Shown one piece after another: positions 34,380 through 47,228 of a stretch of 64,000 bases of DNA (within the stretch, counting starts at the first letter, position 1; every line of letters starts with the position of its first letter). The stretch spans positions 15,881,098 to 15,945,097 of the forward strand of contig CM070602.1 in the NCBI GenBank assembly GCA_036346395.1, given 5' to 3'. A program made the translations under genes and the position numbers. Origin of the DNA: Hsuehochloa calcarea (Eukaryota > Streptophyta > Magnoliopsida > Poales > Poaceae). The notes beneath the pieces were generated by a model. The model was not told where the DNA came from. It saw nothing but the letters and a program-made list of their open reading frames with translations, and ran no database searches.

Positions 34380-37300
34380 GAAGGAGAATATATGGTTCAT
34401 TTACTCCAGTTGCTCTCACCACATGACCGAAGACTCTCGATGGTTCTCCTCCCTCACTTGTGCCACCGGTGATGAAATAATCACTTTTGGGGATAATGCT
34501 CAAGGACGAGTTCTTACAAGAGGTACTGTGCACATCAACAACAAATTTATTTTAAAAAATGTTGCTCTTGTCAGTAAGTTGAGTTATAATTTGCTTTCAG
34601 TGTCACAATTGATAGACGATAATCTTGAGGTGAGCTTTAAAAAGCATTCATACTGTATTTTAGATTTATCTAGCGATCTAGTATATAAATTATTCGAGTT
34701 GGTCATTTATTTAAGGGTGACATTTCATATTCATCATCATCTGATCTTAGGTGTCTTATTTCATCTGATTCTAAGGATTTGCTTCACTGGCACTATAGAT
34801 TAGGTCATATTGGTTTTGATCATCTTACTCGTATCAGTAATATGGATCTTGTTAGATGTTTGCCTAATCTTAAAAATAAAAAATCAATGGATTTTGTTTG
34901 TTCACCCCCTTGTCACGGTAAGATGATATCTGCATCACATCCTCCTGTCACACTTGTTATGACTGATATACCTAGTCAATTGTTGCACATGAACACTGTA
35001 GGTCCTGCTAGAGTTCAGTCAGCCGAAGGTAAATGGTATGTTCTTGTTATTGTTGATGATTTCCTTAGATACTCGTGGGTCTCTCTAATGGCATCTAAGG
35101 ACGAAGTTTTTGGTCACTTTAGAGAACTTTCCTTTAGACTTGCCACTGAACTCTTAGGAGCACTTAGAGCAACTAGAAGTGATAATGAAACTGAATTCAA
35201 GAATACATCTTTTACTTCTTTTTGTTATGAAAAAGGGTTATATCATCAATTCTCTTCAGCTTGTGTGCCACAACAAAACGGTGTTGTAGAATGTAAAAAT
35301 AGAACGTTGATTGAGATGACTAGAACAATGTTAAATAAACATGCTACGCCTAGAAAGTTTTGGACTGAAGCTATCTCTATGACTTGTTATATTTCTAATA
35401 GAGTATTTTTGCGAGCTAAATTGCATAAGACTTCCCATGAACTTTGTTTATGTCATTCTCCTAATACTTCTCACTTGAGGGTGTTTGGATGTCGATGTTT
35501 TATTCTTAAACATGAAAATCTTGATAGATTTTAATCTAGATTCTCAGATGGTATTTTACTTGGATATGCAGCTCACACTTGAGGTTATAGTGTACTCAAC
35601 TTAGAAACTAATAAAATTGCTGAGACCTGCGAGTTCACTTTTGATGAGGCTAGTCCTGGTACTAGACCTGACAATGTAGGTATACAGGTAAATGATGCAG
35701 CTGAAGACATCTTCTATGACTATGATGACGATAAAAAGATAACCCTGATTCACACTTCGACACACTTATCTACACCGATGGAGTCTACAACTAGTGGCTC
35801 TGATCCTACCTCCAATGAGGTAGACGTCACTACTACTACACCTATGTCACCAATGACACCACAAGCTCCTCTGCATATTCAATGATGTCATTCTCCTGAA
35901 CAAATGATTGGTGAGTTAGATGAGAGAGTTCTTCGCAACAGGTATAACTCCGATGCCTCATATGCTCAGGATGCTTTTGTTTCCTCTTTTGAGCCCCAAG
36001 ATGTAAGTCACGCTTTATCTGATGACTCTTGGATTAATGTCATGCATGAGGAATTAGAAAATTTTGAGCATAATAAAGTCTGGACTTTAGTTTCACCTCC
36101 TCATGGTCATAATGTCATTGGAACCAAATGGATTTTTAATAATAAATAAAGTGAGGATGGTGTTTTTGTTCGAAATAAGGCTAGACTTGTGGCTTAGGGA
36201 TTTACCCAGGTAGAAGGTCTTGATTTTGGTGAAACTTTTGTATGTATTACTTGATTAGAAGCCATTAGAATCTTTTTAGCATTAGCTGCATCTAAGGGTT
36301 TCAGGTTGTATCAAATGGATGTTAAGAGCGCTTTTCTTAATGACTATATTGAGGAAGAAGTGTATGTAAGACAACCACCTGGTTTTGAAAATCCTAAATT
36401 TTCTGATCATGTTTACAAACTATCCAAAGCTTTATATGGTTTAAAGTAAGCACCTAGAGCTTGGTATGATAGGCTTAAATCAAATTTGCTTAAAAATAAC
36501 TTTCAAATGGGCAAGATAGATAAAATATTATTTATATAACACCCCAGCCCAACACTGAGCCTGGAATACCACTAAACTACCCTTAACCACTAATATACAT
36601 CAATACACTATGAAATTTCAGCAAGTCAAAAACAATAATAAAACCTGTCCACGGGTCACAATAGATCATAAATAAAGATTGATCAAGCATGAATAAATAA
36701 GCGAAGGAAACATAGCAAGGTAAACAGTCTAAAATAGCACCAAACCAATAAATCCAAAACCTTGGAACAAATAAACTAGTCCAAAATATTGATCTAAGCT
36801 TATTCAATTTATAACATGTCCTAAAAGTAGTCTAGCAATAATGAATCAAATGGTTCTCATGACAGATAATCATGTGTTTGAAGTTTGAAACTATCCCATG
36901 TGCGTTAGTCCCTCTCAATCGTGGCGCCCTCAAAGATCACAAAAAAACAACAAAAGAACAAGTGTGAGTCCACGACTCAAAGAAATACATCCATATACAA
37001 TGAACAATGATAAATCAACAGATTAGATAACTTCATTATCATCACATGTACTTCTATTAGTACTCTCATGTTGTTCTCTCTTTTTTCACACCCATTCATC
37101 TCATATAATTGCAACTATACTCTACATGTCCGCATGCACTTTTTCACAGTATACCGGTATAGCATGAGTGAATGCTCGTGACAACATTCACTCTCAAGAC
37201 CGCTCCTCCTCAAGGATCGGGGACCTCCTCCACTCCCGTGGAGTTGTGATCAATCATGATCACCTGCTCATATGCAAAGATGCTTATGAATGCAAACTTG

Positions 37301-39590
37301 TAAAACTCCATCATATTCATTATATCAAATTTTCCTCATGTTCGTCAACAAGATATAGTTATACCATTCCATTGTTTGCAATTAAATAAAAAAATAAAAG
37401 CACAACAATAATGATAATGATCAATAAGGAAATACAGTAATCAATCATTGATCGCTGTCTACAATGCACTTGTCTCAACCGTGCAAAGGTGGAAGATGCG
37501 AAGAGGCCGCTGCCGCCGGATCCAAACTCTCACCTGGATTAATTTAACAAGCACTCTAAGATAGCAATTCTGGACAAAACAAAAATTAGGAGAAAATACG
37601 AACTTGCTATAATCTCTAGCACAACCCAACTCCAAAATCCTAAATATCGATATGTCCCCTCGATAGACAGTCATAATCTAAAATTCATAACTTTTAGACC
37701 AGAGATCCAAATGAGGCATTCTTAGTCCCTCTGGAAAGCTTATCAAATTCCCCACCTAAACCTAGTTGATGAGTTTTTCAGATTCGTCCATCTTATACTC
37801 TTACCAAACTGATTAACATAACAAGTAATTTTCATCAGGGTTTCTGGACAGCGGCACAAAATCCAATGTAACTTTCAGTACAAAAGGCCACATTTTATGG
37901 TCTTTAGCTTTCTGGAACTCTTATAAAAATGTCTACAACATTTGTTTTGGTGATATCACTAATTCATCCATTAACTAATCGATAATGATAGATTACTAAT
38001 ACCTGTCAGAATTACGACAGAACTGCAGGACAGTAGCGCTACGAAAATCATATCTCCCAATCCGCTCGTCTAAACGACCTAAACCAATACTCTACGAAAA
38101 TCAAGCGACGTTGCCTACAACTGTCTAGGAGACATCCTGGTCAAAATCTGCCGTTAACTACCCTAATTCACGCAATCTCTATAGACTGCCAGAACTGATC
38201 TGCTACCGGCATCGCCTACTCACGAAATTTAAACACTAATCCAATGGGATTCTAAGATTTACCCTTGGAGACGACCGATACCGGTGAGCTCCCAGCGAGG
38301 TGCAGGACCAGGGACGCGGAGGAGGATGCGTTGGCCAAGGTGGAGAGGAAAGGAGGGGCGACGGCAGCAGGGAAATGGGGAGGGGCGGCTGTGTGGGGAG
38401 GAGGGGAGAGGTGGAGGTGGCTAGGGTTTAGAGGGGAGCGCACCCCCCTTGGCCGGCCCCCCTCTTGGGCCTCTTGGGCTACGTCCCAAAGCCCAGGTTG
38501 CCAGAAAAACGCAGAACCCCCCAAAACTAAAAATTCTGATTTTCTGATTATCTCCTTCTCCCAAATTCTTTTCTAGTTTCCCGATTCAATTTCGGGGTAT
38601 TACAATTTACTCTTAAACATGGCAATGATCTTTTACTCATTGAGATTTATGTGGATGATATCATCTTTGGTGGTTCCTCTCATGCTCTTATTTTTGAAGT
38701 TTTCATATACTATAAGCAGGGAATTTGAGATGAGCATGATGGGAGAACTCATGTTCTTCCTAGGCTTTCAGATCAAGCAATCAATGCTGGGTATTTTTGT
38801 TCATCAAACCAAATACACCAAGGTTCTCCTTTGTCGCTTCGAGATGGGGACAAGTAAACCAGTCTCCACACCAATGAGATCTACTGCAGTGTTAGACCCT
38901 GATGAGAATGGAGAGATTGTTGATAAAAAAGAATACAGAAGCATGATTGGTTCACTTCTGTATCTCAGTGCTTCAAGACCAGACATTCACTTTGTTGTAT
39001 GTCTATGTGCTCGCTTTCAAGCTTCCCCACATGCTTCACATCGTTAGACAGTTAAGCGAATTTTTAGGTGTCTTCAGTCAACTTTAGAATTTGGCCTATC
39101 GTATTCTTCTTCATCTTGTCTTACCCTTAGAGCTTATTCAAATGTGAATTTTGGGGGTTGTAGAATTGATAGGAAGAGTACTTCTGGCACATATCAAATT
39201 TTAGGCACATCTCTTGTTTCATGGGCTTCTAGGAAATGATTGTATGTTGCTCTTTTGACTACTGATGCTGAATATGTTGCTGCTGCTTCTTGTTACTCAT
39301 AATTCCTTTAGATGACAACTACTCTTAAGGATTTTGCTTAGAATTGGATAGTGTACCACTTTTCTGTGATAACACTAGTACTATTTGTATTGCTAAAAAT
39401 CATGTGCAACATTCATGAACCAAAACATTGATATTTGGTATCATTTTCTTAAAGACCATGTGGAAAAGGGAGATATTGTTTTGCATTTTATTGATACAGA
39501 TTCTCAAGTTGTTGATATTCTCATAAAACCGCTTGATTCTGCACAGTTTGCTCTTTTATAAACTGAGTTGGGTGTGTTGCATCCTATGAG
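34380..39590 (+). pseudogene. copia pol remnant (protease end, integrase, RT, RNase H)
   Basis: The first recognisable part is a decayed protease end in which the normal DSG motif reads YSS (about 34400), followed by a WHYRLGH zinc-finger start and the integrase core (34779-35535). In the core the first catalytic aspartate is Asn (HMNTVGPA). Reverse transcriptase starts at about 36000 (WINVMHEELENFE..). It is cut by the solo LTR and resumes at 38610 with an intact YVDD box. RNase H remains to 39590. There is a frameshift between the protease and integrase parts, and many stops occur (for example 35535, 36147, 36196, 39046). Most of the stops sit where the family has CAG, CAA or CGA codons. 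Confidence 0.88.
36535..38604 (-). repeat. 2.07-kb solo LTR inserted in copia reverse transcriptase
   Basis: The ends are tataacacccc (36535) and ggggtattaca (38604), read on the - strand as TGTAATACCCC..GGGGTGTTATA. A perfect 5-bp duplication attta flanks it (36530-36534, 38605-38609). Removing the block plus one duplicate restores the interrupted RT reading frame. GC-rich, leader-like sequence lies near its - strand start (38270-38460). No internal retrotransposon genes are present, so it is an LTR left after LTR-LTR recombination. The terminal style suggests Ty3/gypsy. Confidence 0.88.
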
Positions 39591-39928
39591 ATTATTTTGA
39601 GGGGGAGCTTATTGTTTAAATTGTCAAAAGCTTTGTTTATTACTTGTTAAATAATTTATTAAGTCCAAGCCATTGAAATCAATTGAGGTGTAGAGCTCTC
39701 TTTATCATATTTACTTGTGTACTGTGTTGCTTTGTTCATGACTGGTTATAGTTACTTTGCCACATTTGAACTAAAAGCATTATATGGCGGAATACGTTGA
39801 CTAGATTGATTATAGTTATTACTTTGTGATGTCCATCGAAAAATATTAGCTTGATTGTGAGAGTCTTATTTTAAATTTTGGCTATGAGGCTCATATGGTT
39901 CTTATTGCAATCTATTTATGTTCACTTC

Positions 39929-39931
<3 letters not shown>

Positions 39932-40003
<72 letters not shown>
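39932..40003. repeat. (TA)36 microsatellite
   Basis: 72 bp of uninterrupted TA dinucleotide in the noncoding 3' part of the decayed copia element. Confidence 0.97.
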
Positions 40004-40006
<3 letters not shown>

Positions 40007-40574
40007 GACAAAAAAGTACTCAAATGAAAAGAAGTATTCTTCAAGCATGCCACCATTGAAAAGAGTTAAATTTTGCTTCACTTTCAGGCTTTAACTTTTT
40101 ATTGTGATATCTCATTGTGCTCTTTATAATCAGTTTGATCATTGTGATGCCTGTCAGTTATTTAAATTGCTTAATCATTCTAAAGACCTATTTTGACATT
40201 GCTATATGGTATATGACTTTATATGAACTAGATAGCTCTACTAAAAAAGATGGCTTGGTCAATTTATTAGATCAATGCATAGTGATTTGGATAATCTACA
40301 AAGCTTCTTAACTTTTACTCTCTTTGCTCCTTGCTTGAGTTTATTTTCCTTCTCTAAAGTTCTTGATGATTACAATGTCAAAGGGGGAGAAAAATATGAG
40401 AAATATGCTAATCTGCTTCTCTTGTGTTAAGGGGGAGTTTTTCGACTGCTACTGTGATTGTTCGACTACTCCTTACTTTGCAGCTTTTAAACTTTCTTTT
40501 TGTAAATGTTTCTTTTCTTTCAAAATTCAGTAATGTTTTTGAAGTGTTGTCAATGTATTCATCAAGGGGGAGAT

Positions 40575-43500
40575 TGTTAGACCATGTGGACTAGTCGTAA
40601 ATTTGGTGATAATGAATAATTGACTTTTGGGTTGCTTTAATATTTGCGTGTGTGAAAGTTTCTGCTGTTAGAATATTCAGTCTGGGTGGTCGGATCATGC
40701 CTTGTATCGGGTGGTCCAAACGGTGATACTCGATGATCCCTTTCGACTGGACTCCAAGTACTATAGCTCTGAGTCCTGTAGCTCAGAGTACTATAGCTCC
40801 AGGTACTGTAGTTCCGAGTATCGAGTGGTAGAGCCACTACTACAGAAAAGCTCATCACAAACGGTTCTAAACCATCATCACAGACGGTTTTTGAACCATC
40901 TGAATTTTTGTGTCTATGATGACACGAGGTCATCACAGACGGTTTTTTAACCGTCTGTGAAAAATGCTATCACAGACGGTTCTATTTACGAACCGTCTGT
41001 GATAGCGACTATCACAGACGGTTCGTGAATAGAACCGTGCGTGATAGTCTGACGACGGTTCTAAACAAGAACCGTCAGTGATAGATCACGAGCGGTTCTT
41101 GTTTAGAACCGCTCGTGATAGTTTTTCTATGGCAAAAAAAAAAAACGGATTTTCACTTCGTATGGAGCCTCCCGAGCCTCACGAATGAATCTGATATTGA
41201 TTTTCGGATTTCGCTAGCTTTCCCACAATAACCAGAGCATCACTCAATCCATTCACAGAGCACTAAAAACAACACGACATGCATCACCCACATCACAGTA
41301 GCATCAACTCAAACAATTCGAGCAAAAGGGGGGAGTAGAGAGAGTGAGGTCGTGGGAGGCTGGGGTGACGAGGTCATGGGAGGCCGGCGACGATGAGGCC
41401 GGGGCAAGGTGGAGGAGGCGCAGCGGCAACTCGGGGAGGCCGGGCGGCGGCAGTAGAGGAGGCCGGGGCGACGAAGTAGAGGAGGCCGGGGGCGACGAGG
41501 TCGTGGGAGGCCGGCGGCGACGAGGCTGGGGCGAGGTAGAGGAGGTGGAGGAGGCCGCAGGAGGGGAGGCTAGAGGAGAAATGACAGAGGAGGAGAAATG
41601 GCAAAGGAGGAGATGGAGATGGCAAAGGGGGGATGAATAACTCTGTTAATATAGAGAGATTTTCGGGAGCCCGCTATTATGTGCAAATTTTCGTTTTTCC
41701 GCCTAACGAAACCAAAGTATCACAGATGGTTTTATACAAAAACCGTGCAGGATGACATATCACGAGCGGTTCGTATCACGAATGCTCGTGATAAGTGTCT
41801 CATCACAGATGGTTCTAACCACGAGCCGTCTGTGATGAGATACTCATCACAGACGGTTTGTGGTTAGAACCGTCTGTAAAAATCCAAGCCATGGTAAAAT
41901 CGAAGAGAAACCCTAAAATCACAGACGGTTCTAACCACGAACCGCCTGCGTGATGAGTATCTCATTACGCACGGCTCGTGGTTAGAACCATCTCGTGATA
42001 TTTCTCGCTGACGGTTCTAACAATGAACCGCGGATCTATCCGTGGGTTAGAACCGTTTGTGATGGTTCACTGACGGTTCTAACCACGAACCGCTCGTGAT
42101 ATGTAGATATCACGCAGCGGTTCTCTAGAACCGTCTGTGATAGTGACATACCACAGACGGTTCGTCTTGGAACCGTCTGTGATTACTTTATCACAGACGG
42201 TTTCCAAGAACCGTCTGTGATGAGGCGTCTTCTATGGCCTATTTTGTAGTAGTGAGCTCCGAGTACCTAGTAATAGACTCAGTCGTAAGTCGAGGTGTGT
42301 ACCGAGTACAAAGGACAGTCGGAGTCACATGGTCGGAAGCTACAATGCATGATCGAAGGTCGAAAGCTACAGTGACTGGTCAATAGTTGAAGCTACAGTG
42401 ACTGGTCGATAGTCGAAGGTACTGTGACTAGTCTATGGTTGAAGCTATAGTGACTGGTCATCGGAGCTACATTGACTGGTCGATGGTCAAAGCTACAGTG
42501 CCTTGTCGAAGGTCGGTAATTGTAGGCTTCGTCATCGGTAGTCATGGGCTTCGTGATCGGTAGTCATGGATTTCGTGATCGGTAGTCGCAGGCTTTGCGA
42601 TCAGTGGTTGTAGGTTTCAAATTGGTGGTCGTAAGCTTATGGTAAGTGGTTGTAGGTTTCGAGTGCTTCATTTCTCATATTCTTCGAGTACCTCGAGTAC
42701 TTGTGTCTGGTCGGCCAGCGGTATGATCGGCGTGTACACAGTGGTAAGACTGGTTTTATAGAGTGGTTTAGAGTTATTTTCTAAAAGCATGAAAAATAAG
42801 GTCGTGGATGATCTGGCTCGTGTTTATTGATAGATGAGAGTGTGATATGCGTGTGTGAATTGATATTGGTCAAGTTGAAGAACTTGTGCTGGGAAAACGT
42901 TCTTTAATCTTTGCATGTGCATGTTGGGCGTGGAAACGATCATGGTCGATGATAAGGAGGACCGGAACTAGGATGGGGAAATCTAAGGTTCAGGTGGTCG
43001 GGCTTACGCTGGGGCACATGACGATCAAAGGTGATTGATGACGCGTGGAGAAGCTATGGGCGGTGTAGTCCTGAAGGCTTCGACACGTGAGAACTTATAG
43101 AAGATGCTCAAAACCGGAAGGTTTAGATATTATGGAAAACCCGTGATTTGAGGGGTTTCGGGTCCCTTGTTTTTCAGAAGAGATAGTATTGTGTGTCTAT
43201 ATTGGTAAGGACATGGTTTAGGACTCTAGCATATAAATACTGGAAGAGGTTAATAGTTAGACAGAGCTTTTGGTGACAGCTTCAGGGAGAAAGCTTTTGG
43301 TGTTTTCTTGCTAGGGTTTAAGGGGTGTCGTTTGAGCACTTTGTAGCCACAGAACATGATTGAGAAATAATAGATCAGATTGATTCCAAGGAAGTTCTGT
43401 TATCGCTAGTGGCGTGGGCTTCTTGGCAGTGTGTTCGACTTGTTCTCATTCATTATTTTCGATCTGTTATTGTTCCTTGCTGTGCATTACTCTCCCAAGC

Positions 43501-43638
43501 CATAGGATGAAAGAAACCTGATAGTAGAATCCTATCGACTAGGTGATCGCAACTCCTTCGACCAGATCGACTTCACCTTTTTCGATCACGTGGGTGTTGT
43601 TTACATGGTTGTCGACAATAGTATCGACTGGCAGAACA
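40575..43638 (+). repeat. 3' LTR of the decayed copia element (with CACTA insertion)
   Basis: It starts TGTTAGACC right after a purine tract (aagggggagat). It holds the 26-bp 'ctacagtgactggtcga' tandem units (42365-42510) and a second array of about 27-bp units around 'cttcgtgatcggtagtc' (42525-42665). It ends near ..ggcagaaca 43638 or ..aataaca 43662. Without the CACTA element it is about 1.64 kb. Confidence 0.75.
40835..42254. mobile_element. Non-autonomous CACTA transposon in the copia 3' LTR
   Basis: The termini are CACTACTACAGAAAAG and (reverse complement) CACTACTACAAAATAGG. The flanking 3-bp duplication is agc (40832-40834, 42255-42257). Removal rebuilds 'gtagagctccgagtacctag', exactly as found in the 5' LTR at 34141. 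Both sides are packed with tcacagacggtt repeats in both orientations. The middle (41140-41700) is purine-rich with long gaggccggggcgacgagg-like repeats and no transposase. It shares termini and repeats with the element at 17464. Confidence 0.95.
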
Positions 43639-44096
43639 TATCACCCGGTTGTCGATAATAACATGTCACCTTAAATAGGGGGAGGGGGTGCCACACATAG
43701 CTAAGATATAGGGGTGGGACCATTCACAAGTATTGTTCATATGAACAGTATGGACTGCCTAGGGTGACGCTTTCCCCTTGAGCCCAAGTATTACAAGGCC
43801 TAATTTAGCCTAAATAGGTGATGCAGTACCTTCTTTGGATGATTGCGATGTGTAGACATTGAATCTGAAGGTGGGGCCAGATCCATTGGAAAGAGAATGA
43901 GATAAGCTTTCCACCAAGGTCTTGTGGACCTCCAACGGACTCCGTATGTGAAAGTTATGCACATTTAAAATCAGTGTTGTCTCTGGAGGCTAAATTGGAT
44001 TCCAGAACGTGTCCCACTAGAACTCTTGATTGACTTGGAACGTGGGGACCTTCCTTGTACCATGATATGGAGTAGCGGTTGTATCCGGAGAGTTGA

Positions 44097-47000
44097 TGTA
44101 ACATCCCAATTTTCAGAGCTTTAAAAATCCTTTAAATAGTGGTAGTGAGAAAATTCACCATTTGGATTTATTTGAATATTAATTTAAAAGTTTAATATGG
44201 ACTTTAAGGATAAACCAATTTAATGTGCTTAATTCCAACATCAACAATGGCCAAACTTATTTTATTTAGATTCTATTTGCTTGGATATATTTTATAGAAT
44301 TTTCTGGAATTTTTCCAAAGTCATTTGCTATTTTCTAAATTGTAATTGCATTTTCTGGATTTATTTAAAAGAAAAATCAAATTAAAACCCCTCGGAACAG
44401 TGATGGGCCAAAGCCCACCACTATTCCGTCGCCTCGGCCCACTCTCGCGCGTCGCCGCCTTCCCCGCTCGGATGGACGCCGCGTGTCTCCTCCCGCCGAT
44501 CGCAGCCGTCCTCGCCTCGCTCGCTCCCAGCCGCTGGATTGAAATCAAGTGCTCGCCTTCGCCCGCGCGCCGCGCCTCCCTTCCTCTCTCTGCCAGTGGC
44601 CTCGCCGACGCCACGTCGCCTTCGTCTTCCTCCACGACTCACATGCGCCGCCTCCGCCTGCGCCGCCGCGCCGCCTCCTCTCCGGATATCCCTCCACCCG
44701 GGGCTATAAAAGGGCCGCCTCCTGTGCCAACCTCTTCACCCCGTCTTCCTCTACCAAACCCCCAAAGCGCCACCCTCTCCCTCGTCTCCCCCGCGCCACA
44801 TTACCGAGGAGACCGCCGCCGGCCGCAACCCCTCCGCCGCCGGAATTCGCCGTATCCCGAGCCCCGTCGACTTCGCAACCGCCGCCATCACGTGCGCAAT
44901 AACCTGGGCTTCGCGTTGCTGCCTTCGCCGTTGCCCCTCGCCGCCTCCTTCGCCGTTGCCGCCTCGTCCGACAACGGGAGTTCGTCACCGCAGCCGCCTC
45001 CTTCGCCGCCGCCGGTGAGTCAGCGCCTCTCAAGCCCCGCCGCCAACCCCAGCAGCTTCGCTATCTCCCCGGCAACCCATTTTGCTACTCCACCGCCGCC
45101 GGTGCGCCGCCGTCGCCGGAGAGGACCCGGCCTCCGCTTCCCCTGTTTCCCCTCCGGTCGACGTGGCAGCCAGGTCAGCAGCCACGACTGCCGCGCTAGC
45201 CGAGGTGGCGCTTGCGTGTGCCCGCATCAGCGCCATGTGGCGTAGTCCACTGCCACCCCTCACCCTCGGCTCGGTGGACCGAATCCACCGTGAGCCGAGA
45301 GGCTGACAGGTGGGGCCCACCTGTCAGTACGGATTTAAATTAATTATTATTTTTATTCGGCTGATGTCAGCGATTGCGCAATAATCCAATTTTTCTTTGT
45401 AAAAATAATTCGGGAAATTCAATAAAATCCAAATTAGGGTTTTATTTGATTTTTCAATCTTCCAAAGCCCATATCTTTTGCATCCGAACTCCGATTAAGC
45501 CCATTCAAATTTGTAAATTCATATAAAATTAAGATCTATTTAATAGTGAATTTTATTGGATTTTTGGAGTTTGTTTTGCCTCTGTTATTTATTTATTTTT
45601 GTTTCTTTTGTCTCGTTTGCGAGTAGACGTCGATACTTCGGGGAATTTTGCAGAAGAAGGAGCACCTCAAGACCAAGACCAATATCTAGATCTATTCCAA
45701 GGCAAGTTATACCTTTGATCATATTGAACCCAGTTTTCAAAATACTTTGTTTCAATGTATTGCATTCTATTTCAAGTATTTATTTAAATGCTTTTGGGAT
45801 AGTTATTAATCCAATTTGTTATATCCACCTTGTCTATTGTATGCCATGATCTTTTGTCACCCTAGGTTGGTTCATTATTAGTTGGTATTATCGTAGAACC
45901 AACGTGGGTTGGTTAGATACGATTAGACTGCTTAGCCATGCCACGAGTCATCATTTCATGAGAGTTGCAATTATAAACTTGACTAAGTGATTATGGAACT
46001 GTGTGATAAAATTGTGTGTGCTGTGTGCTATTACTCGTTGATGGTATGTGTTGCACTTAACCAACAGGGTGGGAAAAGATTTAGACTGAGGCAAGTGGTG
46101 GATCTGTGTGAATGGTGGAGCTGTGTGCTATAAACTTTGTGATTTGAGTTAAAACTGGAAGTCTTGCCTTGGTCAATTAAGGATTTAACTTTGTGCGCCA
46201 TTGAACTGGGTCTTACTGTACGACCACATGCCTAGTATGGGCTGGGCCTGACTTAGTAAGTTATGGAGTCTTGACATTGACAACTCAGGTTGTATTTAAA
46301 CTGTGTGATGGGCTGGAGGTGTGATATGTCACATCGCGGGACGGTTCGCTGCATCCATGTCCAACGGTGTGTGTCGTTCCAAGGACTGTGTGTACAAATT
46401 GGACGGCGGTAAAGCACATCGGGAGTGTCATTGTTTGAGATGAAGTCTCTGAAAGGTTTTGTTATGGTCAGTGCTAGCTACACTGATTGTATCGTGTGGG
46501 TAAAGTGTACAACCTCTGCAGAGTGTTTAAATCAATCTATTCGAATAGCCGCGTCCTCGGATATGGACACGCTCGGGAATTTCACACGAGGGGTAGATTT
46601 TCATAAAACAATTGGGAAGGGTCAGCTGTGTGAGGTAACTTGTACAGCTATGTGAATAACTTGAGTAGACTGTGTGTCCTTTGTGGAATCAATTGTTAAC
46701 TTATTATTGTCTATTTGTTTTGAATTATGCTTTCAATCTATTATTGGTATTCAATTGCAAATGTTGCATTTCTGCAAAATAACCACAGAAGTCATTCCTT
46801 TGGAATAAGCCATCATCTATAAATTGCATTCTGTGGTATGACTTGCGAGTACGGTGTGTACTCACTCTTGCTAAACAAATCAACATAAGTGGAGGAGTCG
46901 TCACCTGCTTTTGAAGAAGAGTTCTACGAAGGTTGATCGTTAGGGTCTTGATCCCAGTCAGTTGCCTGTGGTAAATTGATGGGAGCCCACTGGAGTTTAT

Positions 47001-47228
47001 TTCGTTTCCGCTGCAATTTATTCTTTATTGCCAGCCTTGCATAGCTTAATAAATGTAAAACTCGACCGTAAGGTCCCAACAGTTATTTGCTATTCAAAGT
47101 ACTCGTTTATTCTTATATTCGTTGTATGGATGTGATATTTCATCAATGTTGACACTGTGTGCACTAGCGTGATCCTGGACTAGTGCAGAAACACAGAGGG
47201 TCCAGATTTGCATATTTGGGTCCCGACA
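44097..47228 (+). repeat. 3.13-kb solo LTR, gypsy-like (family B)
   Basis: It starts TGTAACATCCC and ends GGTCCCGACA, with a perfect 5-bp duplication gttga (44092-44096, 47229-47233). The first third is GC-rich and gene-like with a TATA box (tataaaa, 44705-44711). It holds long open frames, up to 299 codons from 44346, made of Pro/Ser/Arg-rich low-complexity sequence without any domain. The rest is AT-rich. The block is related to the LTRs at 3280-6297 and 16917-22180. Internal retrotransposon genes are absent. Confidence 0.88.
44705..44711 (+). promoter_or_regulatory. TATA box in the solo LTR
   Basis: ggggctataaaagggccgcc is a strong TATA context, followed by a C-rich leader. It would be the U3/R promoter of the LTR. 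Confidence 0.55.

Larger units (their letters stand above)
33894..43638 (+). mobile_element. Decayed Ty1-copia element with internal 5' deletion, hosting two later insertions
   Basis: A partial 5' LTR (33894-about 34335) and a 3' LTR (40575-about 43638) start with the same TGTTAGACCATGTGGAC. Between them lies a pol region missing gag and most of the protease, so a deletion joined the LTR to pol. A 2,070-bp solo LTR (36535-38604) interrupts reverse transcriptase and a 1,420-bp CACTA element (40835-42254) interrupts the 3' LTR. After pol there is about 1 kb of noncoding DNA with four GGGGGAG tracts (39594, 40382, 40429, 40565), as in the SIRE/Maximus branch of copia elements. The right end is uncertain by about 25 bp. 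No target duplication was found. Confidence 0.85.

Noticed and set aside
41344..41640. 98-codon Gly/Glu/Arg-rich + strand frame
   Set aside because: It is made of purine repeats in the middle of a CACTA element and is not a plausible protein.
44346..45245. 299-codon + strand open frame
   Set aside because: It lies wholly inside a solo LTR with exact target duplications. The product is Pro/Ser/Arg low-complexity from GC-rich DNA and shows no domain.
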